Positions 31,368 through 37,070 of a DNA stretch of 37,070 bases are shown here, piece after piece. A program made the position numbers and the translations under genes. Positions within the stretch are counted from its first letter, which is position 1; each line of letters opens with the position of its first letter. This DNA is from an uncultured Bacilli bacterium (GTDB taxonomy: Bacteria > Bacillota_I > Bacilli_A > RF39 > UBA660): NCBI GenBank assembly GCA_944329395.1, contig CALVIF010000003.1:1-37070 (forward strand), given 5' to 3'. The notes under the pieces are model-generated. The model was not told the origin of the DNA, did no database searches, and saw only the letters and a list, made by a program, of their open reading frames with translations.

Positions 31368-33362
31368 GTGACAGAACTAAAAGATGTTAAGGGAGTTGGG
31401 CCGAAATCTCTTTCTTTATTAAATAAAATTGGAATTTATACTTTGGAAGATTTAGTTACACATTATCCTTTCCGTTATGATGTATTAGAACGAAATAATT
31501 TGGCAGAGGTTGAAGATGGCGGAAAGATTATTATAGATGGTAAAGTTGAAAGTATGCCAATACTTATGCGTTTTAAAGCGGGTTTAAATAAAATGAATTT
31601 TAGACTTGTCACACAATCTGGAGTTGTTGGAGTTTCTATTTTTAATAGAGCTTTTTTGAAAACACAATTAGTAGTAGGAACGAGTGTTATTGTTATTGGT
31701 AAATTAGATAAAGCTAAAAATGTTATTACTGCTTCAGATATAAAAATGGGGTCATTAATGAGCAAGGCGAAGATTGAACCTGTTTATCATTGTACTAGTG
31801 GTTTAACTACTAAAAATTTATCAACTTATATTAATATGGCTTTATTAATGCATGGTAAGGAAATACTTGATTATATACCTAGTGTTTATTTAGAAAAATA
31901 TAATTTTGTTAATAAAAAGACAGCTTTAAATATTATTCATAATCCATCAACTGTAGAAAAGTTAAAAGAGGTTACTGTTAGACTTAAATATGAAGAGTTG
32001 TTTGCTTTTATGTTTAAAATAAATTATTTAAAATTGCAAAATAAAAAGAAAAATAATGGGTTGGTTAGGCAAATTGATAGAGAAAAATTAGATCATTTTA
32101 TTAATTCATTGCCTTATAAGTTAACAAATGATCAATTAACTGCTGTAAAGGAAATAATTGAAGATATGAGTTCTAATAATAGAATGAATAGGTTATTGCA
32201 GGGTGATGTTGGTAGTGGAAAAACGATTGTTTCTTTTATTGCAATGTTAGCTAATCATTTTAGTGGCTATCAAAGTGCTTTGATGGCTCCAACAGAAATT
32301 TTGGCTGTTCAGCATTATAATAATTTGAAGAAATTTTTAGCAAATATTGATATAAATGTGCAACTATTAACTGGTTCTACTACAAAAAAAGATAAGCAGC
32401 ATATATATAAAGGTTTAAAAGATGGTAGTATTTCAATGATAGTTGGAACACATGCTTTAATTCAAGAAGAAGTTGAATATTGTAATTTAGGTTTAGTAAT
32501 TACAGATGAACAACATCGTTTTGGGGTTCATCAAAGAGCTAATTTACAAAATAAAGGAGTTAGACCAGATGTATTATATATGAGTGCAACTCCTATACCT
32601 AGAACTTATGCACTTACTATTTTTGGTGATATGGATGTTTCTACAATTAAGGAAAGACCGGCTGGAAGACAGAAGATAGATACTTTTGTTAAAAAGAATA
32701 GTGAGATTAAAGATGTTTTGGAAATGATGTATGAAGAATTGAAAAAGAAACATCAAGTGTATGTAATTGCACCATTAATTGAAGATAGTGAACATAGTGA
32801 ACTTGCAACTGTTTGTAATTTAAAAGATCAAATGAAGTTGGCTTTTGGAGAATATTATAAGATTGATATTGTTCATGGAAAAATGGCAAGTGGTGCTAAA
32901 GATGTTATTATGGAACAATTTAAAAATAATGAGATTCAAATTCTTATTTCAACGACGGTTGTTGAAGTAGGTGTTGATGTTCCTAATGCAACAACGATAG
33001 TTATTTTTGATGCTGATAGATTTGGATTGTCTACTTTACATCAATTAAGAGGTAGAGTTGGACGAGGGGATTCTAAATCTATGTGTATATTAATTAGTGA
33101 TAGTGATGCTGAGAGATTAAAAATAATGGAAAAAGAAGATGACGGTTTTGTTATTAGTGAAGAAGATTTCAAATTACGTGGACATGGTGATTTATTTGGA
33201 ACAAAGCAAAGTGGGGATATGAGCTTTAAAATAGCAAATATTAGACAAGATTATAAAATTTTGTTGCAAGCAAAGAAAGATTCAAAAGAATATTTACTTG
33301 ATAAGGAATCTGATAATGATGAGTTGAAAAAAATATTAATAAGTACTATAGAAGAAGGATAA
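31368..33362 (+). CDS. recG: ATP-dependent DNA helicase RecG
   Basis: Remodels stalled replication forks and recombination intermediates. The chosen start is GTG 31368 (VTELKDVKGVGPKS), ten bases after AAGGA; the product has 664 residues, near the usual 680. An N-terminal wedge/OB domain (about 50-150) is followed by two helicase lobes: Walker A GDVGSGKT (about 279-286), DEQHRFG (about 380), SATPIPRT, TTVVEVGVDVPNAT and QLRGRVGRG. All expected motifs are present. Confidence 0.96.
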   Translation: MTELKDVKGVGPKSLSLLNKIGIYTLEDLVTHYPFRYDVLERNNLAEVEDGGKIIIDGKVESMPILMRFKAGLNKMNFRLVTQSGVVGVSIFNRAFLKTQLVVGTSVIVIGKLDKAKNVITASDIKMGSLMSKAKIEPVYHCTSGLTTKNLSTYINMALLMHGKEILDYIPSVYLEKYNFVNKKTALNIIHNPSTVEKLKEVTVRLKYEELFAFMFKINYLKLQNKKKNNGLVRQIDREKLDHFINSLPYKLTNDQLTAVKEIIEDMSSNNRMNRLLQGDVGSGKTIVSFIAMLANHFSGYQSALMAPTEILAVQHYNNLKKFLANIDINVQLLTGSTTKKDKQHIYKGLKDGSISMIVGTHALIQEEVEYCNLGLVITDEQHRFGVHQRANLQNKGVRPDVLYMSATPIPRTYALTIFGDMDVSTIKERPAGRQKIDTFVKKNSEIKDVLEMMYEELKKKHQVYVIAPLIEDSEHSELATVCNLKDQMKLAFGEYYKIDIVHGKMASGAKDVIMEQFKNNEIQILISTTVVEVGVDVPNATTIVIFDADRFGLSTLHQLRGRVGRGDSKSMCILISDSDAERLKIMEKEDDGFVISEEDFKLRGHGDLFGTKQSGDMSFKIANIRQDYKILLQAKKDSKEYLLDKESDNDELKKILISTIEEG

Positions 33363-33390
33363 AATAGAATTTAATATAATTCTATTTTTT
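33362..33390 (+). terminator. Terminator of recG
   Basis: AAATAGAATT (33362-33371), loop TAATAT, AATTCTATTT (33378-33387), T tail. The T tail runs straight into the next promoter at 33391. Confidence 0.8.
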
Positions 33391-33401
33391 TATGATATAA
33401 T
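33391..33401 (+). promoter_or_regulatory. Extended -10 promoter of the GNAT gene
   Basis: TATGATATAAT directly adjacent to the recG terminator T tract; 20 bp before the start codon. Confidence 0.6.
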
Positions 33402-33420
33402 TTAGTTAGTGGTGATTTTT

Positions 33421-34485
33421 ATGGGAGAAGTACATAATCATAAAAAGAATATGGATAATCTTCTTGTATCGGTTGAAAAGTTTTTTGGTCTTAATTATAA
33501 CTTGGTGTCTCTTAGTAAATTAGATAGATATTTTAATAATGATAATTATAAAAATTTAATTATTTTATCATATGATTGTTTAGATGTAAAAGTATTTTCT
33601 AAATATGTTTTAAGTGATAGTTTTTTAGGAAAACATATTTTTTTTAATATTACAGTACCTAAAGTAGATGAAGATAAATTAATGCATTTGGATTTAATTA
33701 AGAAAATTAATGATGTGGAAAATTGTTATGCTTATGGTGTTTTTCCTTTTGGCGTTGGTGCTTATACTACCATAGAAGAAGCTAATAAGAGAGTTATTAA
33801 TCTTAGTTTAGGAAAAGAAAAAAAACTTATTTATGTTTCTTATAAAGGTTTTTATAAAAATAATTGTGATGGTATAGAAAAAATTAATCAAGATTGTATG
33901 GAACTATGTAATAAATTAGATAATAGTGTGATTTTAATTTTAGGAGAGAGTATAAATTATGATTTAAAAGTTCCATTATGTGTTGTAAAGAGAATATCAA
34001 ATAGTGAAAATATTAGATTGGCAACTATAAAAGATATTAATGTTGTTAATGAATTGGTTCAAAGTTCATGGAATAATAGAATTAATTGTAGAAGGGATTT
34101 ATTTAAACAAAGAAGGAAATTTACAGAATTTGAATTTTATAATTTTTGTAGTAGAGCAAGAGGAGATGTTTGTTTTGTTTGTGAGATATCTGAAGAGGTT
34201 GTTGGAATTCTTTTAGCTAAAATTAATATTATAAAGGATGAAGAATGTTTTGCGGATAGGAGTTATATTATTATAGAAAATATTTATGTAAAAGAAGATT
34301 TTAGACGAAGAAAAATTGGGACTAAGTTATATAATAGTATATGTGAGTATGCAAAGAAGAATAAAATTATGAAGATTCAATTTAATGTTTATAAGTTTGA
34401 GGAAGATTTAATTTGTTTTATACAAAGTTTAAATGGTAGGGAACAAAATACGGTATATGAATTAGATATATTTGATGTAAAATAA
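33421..34485 (+). CDS. GNAT-family acetyltransferase with an unknown N-terminal domain
   Basis: The product has 354 residues; start ATG 33421 follows AGTGGTGAT. The C-terminal ~155 residues are a GNAT domain: IRLATIKDINVVNELVQSSW (about 197-216), IENIYVKEDFRRRKIGTKLYN (about 282-302, the acetyl-CoA loop R-R-x-x-I-G-x-x-L). The N-terminal ~190 residues are mixed alpha/beta, with no motif I know. It could position a specific substrate. It is a single-gene unit. The substrate cannot be inferred. Confidence 0.8.
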   Translation: MGEVHNHKKNMDNLLVSVEKFFGLNYNLVSLSKLDRYFNNDNYKNLIILSYDCLDVKVFSKYVLSDSFLGKHIFFNITVPKVDEDKLMHLDLIKKINDVENCYAYGVFPFGVGAYTTIEEANKRVINLSLGKEKKLIYVSYKGFYKNNCDGIEKINQDCMELCNKLDNSVILILGESINYDLKVPLCVVKRISNSENIRLATIKDINVVNELVQSSWNNRINCRRDLFKQRRKFTEFEFYNFCSRARGDVCFVCEISEEVVGILLAKINIIKDEECFADRSYIIIENIYVKEDFRRRKIGTKLYNSICEYAKKNKIMKIQFNVYKFEEDLICFIQSLNGREQNTVYELDIFDVK

Positions 34486-34504
34486 AAAAAAATTACGTTA
34501 TTAA

Positions 34505-34533
34505 TTGACAATTTAGAAAATATTTTATATGAT
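34505..34533 (+). promoter_or_regulatory. Promoter of small RNA B
   Basis: TTGACA (34505-34510), 17-bp spacer, TATGAT (34528-34533). This is the closest match to the vegetative consensus in the window. The expected start is near 34540. Confidence 0.7.
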
Positions 34534-34539
34534 TAAGAT

Positions 34540-34660
34540 GCGTGATGTATATCACGCCGATATCTCTCACTTTTTTGTGAGAGTATATTCAACCGAACCC
34601 CCTGAAGAGACGCTACGGCGTCTCATTTTGTTTGTTTATAAGGCTTTGCAGCCTTTTTAT
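34540..34660 (+). ncRNA. Candidate structured small RNA B
   Basis: About 120 nt with its own strong promoter and terminator. Hairpin 1 (34540-34557, GCGTGAT/ATCACGC) begins at the predicted start. Hairpin 2 is CTCTCAC/GTGAGAG (34564-34583). A single-stranded C-rich linker CAACCGAACCCCCTGAA (34590-34606) leads to hairpin 3, GAGACGC/GCGTCTC with tetraloop TACG (34607-34624). An AT linker and terminator hairpin AAGGCT/AGCCTT (34640-34655) complete it. A frame through 34529-34759 has no ribosome site and crosses the terminator, so it is not coding. The order of parts is the same as in RNA A. The family is not recognised. Confidence 0.6.
34640..34660 (+). terminator. Terminator of small RNA B
   Basis: AAGGCT (34640-34645), loop TTGC, AGCCTT (34650-34655), T tail. 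It separates RNA B from the nuclease operon. Confidence 0.8.
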
Positions 34661-34734
34661 TTTGCTTTATGTGGCAATTATGTGGCATTTTCTTTTTTTG
34701 TTAAGTGTAGAAGTAATAAAAATATTAAAAAATA

Positions 34735-34743
34735 TGCTATAAT
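34735..34743 (+). promoter_or_regulatory. Extended -10 promoter of the nuclease operon
   Basis: TGCTATAAT with the -10 at 34738-34743; no clear -35. The leader to the first gene is about 30 nt. Confidence 0.55.
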
Positions 34744-34778
34744 AATTTATATGAGATAACTTATTTGGAGGTGTAAAA

Positions 34779-34979
34779 ATGAGTTTAATATCATTGTCTT
34801 TCTTTAAAAGAAAATCTATAATAAATAAATTAAAAGAAAAAGGTGCAATATCTGAAGATACAGCAGTATCAATAAATGAAATTGGCATATTAAAAGATTC
34901 GTTAGATTTATTTCAAAAACTAATTAATGATAAAGTTTTGGTAAAAACAAAAGATGATAAATATTATGTAAATAAATAA
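34779..34979 (+). CDS. Small winged-helix-like protein, 66 aa
   Basis: ATG 34779 has GGAGGTG just upstream. The sequence reads as a compact helical unit followed by a beta-wing: IINKLKEKGAISEDTAVS (about 14-31), then LFQKLINDKVLVKTKDDKYYVNK (about 44-66). This fits a small winged-helix fold, as in many small regulators. No cysteines, no signal. It is 16 bp before the nuclease gene in the same unit. A regulator or inhibitor of the operon is a reasonable guess only. Confidence 0.65.
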   Translation: MSLISLSFFKRKSIINKLKEKGAISEDTAVSINEIGILKDSLDLFQKLINDKVLVKTKDDKYYVNK

Positions 34980-34995
34980 TTAGGTGGTGTTGTTT

Positions 34996-36429
34996 ATGGT
35001 AAATGAAAAAAATAGTGATAAAATAAAAGTAAAATATAATCTTAATGATTTTAGAAAAGACTTTAATCAATTATTTCCAAAATTTTATTTAAGAATACGA
35101 GATAACGAGGAAGAAAGTTGTGAAGAAAAATGTGATATCGCTTATTATGATGGTAATAAAGCTTTTACAGTATCACAATCTCAAGATTCTGATGAATATA
35201 TATTGATAGGGTTTCCAATAAATACTTATAAATGTAATACTTCTGCAGTTACAAAAGATTCAGATAAAACTTTGCTAGATAATTTGATTTCTATTTGTGA
35301 AAAAATGGAACAATTCTTCGATTTTATTATGCCTGAAATAAAATATGAATTTGCTACTTCTGTATTAAAAAATAATAATTTTGATAAGGACAGATTTGTA
35401 AATTTTGAAAAAGATATTAATTTAATTAATTCAAACATTCTTTTTAAAAGAGACGATGATAATTGTAAGTATACTTTTGATAAATTTAATGGAGTTTCGG
35501 ATATAATAAAGGTTCAGTATAGTTTTATAAAAAATATTAGGTTGACTAATGGTAAAGCAATGCAAAATTCAATCAAGAAAGTGGAGTTTAATGAATTTAA
35601 AGTAATTGCTAAAAAATCCAATATTTCTATAGAAAATATAACTGATTTAAAAGATAAAAACTCTTTTATAAATACTGTAAAAGATGCGATAAATTCATAT
35701 AAAGGAAAAGACCAATTAGAAAAAAAATACCAACATCAATTTCTATTGTATGGTAATATGACTAATTTGTTTTCTGATTATAAGTGTAATATTTTACCAT
35801 TTGAACAAGAATATTATATAATTGAAAAATCAAAAAGTAAATATAATGGAAGAATAGATTGTATTTTTTATGGATATAAAAAAACTCTATTAACGGATAT
35901 ATTTTTAATAGAAATTAAAGTAGACGATGGTGTACTTGGATTAGGTAATGGTATCCATAAACATTTAATTGATATATATTACTTAAAAGATAACTATTTT
36001 AATTGTGAAGCTGATAATTATGGAAAAAAATTTTTTGAAAATCTAACAAATAGAATTAATATAAGACGAGAAGCACTAGGAGATACTAAGTTAATTATAA
36101 GTCAACAATTGAAAATTCATTTTTATACAGTTATTGGGGTAAGTGATATTACTAAAAAAGAATCTGTTAATTTATATTTAGATAATTTAAATAATAAAAA
36201 AAGTGATGAATATAAAGGTGTAATTAATCAAATAGAAGAATATTATTTAAATGATATTCTTCCATTAAAAGAATATTTTGAAGAATTAAATGGAAAACAA
36301 TATTTTAATTTATTAGATAAGGATTTTGATATAAAATTATATGTGTCTGAAAATTTTTGGAATTGTAAGAATGAAAAATTTAATCAAACATATATAAACA
36401 AAACTGGAGAATATTTTTATAATGAATAA
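34996..36429 (+). CDS. PD-(D/E)XK nuclease-like protein, 477 aa
   Basis: The start is ATG 34996, eight bases after AGGTGG. The N-terminal ~230 residues have no known motif. From about residue 240 a PD-(D/E)XK-type core appears: helix Glu in LEKKYQHQFLLYG (Glu242), RIDCIF with Asp288, then LIEIKVDD with Glu306 and Lys308. The E...D...ExK order with about 17 residues between D and ExK fits. This fold occurs in restriction enzymes and many phage-defence effectors. The C-terminus (about 330-477) is helical. It overlaps the next gene by 8 bp. The DNA or RNA substrate is unknown. Confidence 0.7.
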   Translation: MVNEKNSDKIKVKYNLNDFRKDFNQLFPKFYLRIRDNEEESCEEKCDIAYYDGNKAFTVSQSQDSDEYILIGFPINTYKCNTSAVTKDSDKTLLDNLISICEKMEQFFDFIMPEIKYEFATSVLKNNNFDKDRFVNFEKDINLINSNILFKRDDDNCKYTFDKFNGVSDIIKVQYSFIKNIRLTNGKAMQNSIKKVEFNEFKVIAKKSNISIENITDLKDKNSFINTVKDAINSYKGKDQLEKKYQHQFLLYGNMTNLFSDYKCNILPFEQEYYIIEKSKSKYNGRIDCIFYGYKKTLLTDIFLIEIKVDDGVLGLGNGIHKHLIDIYYLKDNYFNCEADNYGKKFFENLTNRINIRREALGDTKLIISQQLKIHFYTVIGVSDITKKESVNLYLDNLNNKKSDEYKGVINQIEEYYLNDILPLKEYFEELNGKQYFNLLDKDFDIKLYVSENFWNCKNEKFNQTYINKTGEYFYNE

Positions 36430-36994
36430 AGCTAAAAAGAATGTAGTTATAGTAGGTTTTGAAAATGAAGAAAAAAGATGTATTAGCTATCCATACATAG
36501 AAAATAGTGTTGTTCATTATTGTGATACTATTTCAGAAGCAATTAAGTATCAAGGTTATATGATAATTATTAATAATTCTAAAAACATTGATTTAGTTGC
36601 TTTTGATAAGAAATATAGAAAATCATTAAATAAATATGAAAGAATATTAATTTATAATGAAAAACATAATTGGACTTATGATAAATGGTCTAGATTTGAA
36701 AAAGTAGATAGAGGTATTTTTGATGATTATTCATATCAGCTTGGTGAAGAATGGGATAAATATAAGGTTGATAAAGAAAATGAAACACGCAAAAGATATA
36801 ATATTACTAAACAAAAGCAATTAGATAGTTTATATAATTATTTAAAAGAATATAAAACAATAAAAACATCTAAGATAGCTAGTGATTTAAACTTAAGTGA
36901 AAGAACTATTCAAAGATATATGGAAGATATAAATAATATCTATCACAATGTTGGTTATGATTATTCAAATAATGAATGGTATTTTATTTGGTAG
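36422..36994 (+). CDS. HTH protein with an alpha/beta N-terminal domain, 190 aa
   Basis: Starts inside the end of the nuclease gene (8-bp overlap), so it is translationally coupled. The N-terminus is alpha/beta (KNVVIVGFE, YQGYMIIINNSKNIDLVAFD, RILIYNE), a Rossmann-like or receiver-like layout without the usual phospho-Asp pocket. The C-terminal ~60 residues (about 130-190) are a helix-turn-helix of the DeoR/HTH-11 type: LYNYLKEYKTIKTSKIASDL, then NLSERTIQRYMEDIN. It may sense a ligand or damage and control the operon, or act as a partner of the nuclease. Confidence 0.65.
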   Translation: MNKAKKNVVIVGFENEEKRCISYPYIENSVVHYCDTISEAIKYQGYMIIINNSKNIDLVAFDKKYRKSLNKYERILIYNEKHNWTYDKWSRFEKVDRGIFDDYSYQLGEEWDKYKVDKENETRKRYNITKQKQLDSLYNYLKEYKTIKTSKIASDLNLSERTIQRYMEDINNIYHNVGYDYSNNEWYFIW

Positions 36995-37017
36995 TTGAAA
37001 ATGAATAAAGAACATAT

Positions 37018-37046
37018 AAATACAGGGAATTAACTCTGTATTTTTT
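37018..37046 (+). terminator. Terminator of the nuclease operon
   Basis: AAATACAG (37018-37025), 10-nt loop, CTGTATTT (37036-37043), T tail. Confidence 0.8.
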
Positions 37047-37070
37047 GTCGTTTAAAATATTTTGTTTTTT

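Noticed and set aside
34603-34624. Hammerhead-like core CTGAAGA followed by a stem
   Set aside because: The required GAAA after the stem is missing (TCATTT instead), and no matching third stem is seen.
34529-34759. 76-codon frame through the RNA B region
   Set aside because: No ribosome site, crosses a terminator, and the hairpins explain the composition better.
34540-34979. Type III toxin-antitoxin (ToxIN-like) with RNA B as antitoxin
   Set aside because: No tandem repeats in the RNA. A terminator and a new promoter separate it from the first gene, which does not look like an endoribonuclease of the ToxN type.

Overview
The window is very AT-rich and densely coded. Genes are tightly spaced or overlapping, with strong Shine-Dalgarno sites and short hairpin-T terminators. 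TGA is used as an ordinary stop, so this is not a Mycoplasma-type code. Oxygen-sensitive enzymes (class III ribonucleotide reductase with its activase, pyruvate:ferredoxin oxidoreductase), sporulation genes (a sigma-F-like factor, spoVAC/D/E), ScpA/ScpB and RecG point to an anaerobic, probably endospore-forming member of the Bacillota. I infer a low-GC, gut-type Bacilli relative; the exact lineage is not determined here.

Layout. 1-433: the start of a minus-strand Crp/Fnr regulator cut by the window edge, with a Crp-like operator. 837-1262: an unknown small gene. 1772-4834: nrdD, a separate 53-residue glycyl-radical protein, and nrdG. 4949-7773: a SpoIIAA-like protein, a sigma-F-like factor, then spoVAC-spoVAD-spoVAE. 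7810-9492: an RNHCP protein divergent from scpA-scpB. 9567-10820: tRNA-Thr and tRNA-Leu flanking a 2H-phosphoesterase-like gene. 10998-14632: five unrecognised envelope or structural genes. 14645-16169: an rRNA-methyltransferase-like gene overlapping a RluA-type pseudouridine synthase. 16257-23317: a Pro-rich membrane protein followed by envelope glycopolymer genes (GT4, Alg14-like, an Alg13-GtrA fusion, a phosphodiester glycosidase, a polysaccharide deacetylase). 23453-26881: nifJ. 27187-28640: a type IV-pilin-like protein whose C-terminus looks like a diversity-generating retroelement (DGR) variable region, followed by an avd-like gene start that stops after nine codons. 28673-28814: a candidate minus-strand small RNA. 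29032-31227: a large unknown membrane-associated protein. 31368-34485: recG and a GNAT protein. 34505-34660: a second candidate small RNA. 34779-36994: a three-gene operon with a small helical protein, a PD-(D/E)XK nuclease-like protein and an HTH protein.

Most interesting. (1) The glycyl-radical domain of NrdD is on its own gene. (2) The SpoIIAA-like protein has Asn where the phosphoserine should be, and no spoIIAB lies between it and the sigma gene. (3) The pilin-like gene has a DGR-type variable 3' end, but no template repeat or reverse transcriptase is in the window. (4) Two structured small-RNA candidates share an architecture, and the G-rich loop of one is complementary to the C-rich linker of the other. 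(5) The nuclease/HTH operon next to the second RNA is a candidate defence module. All functions are read from sequence alone; no database search was run.
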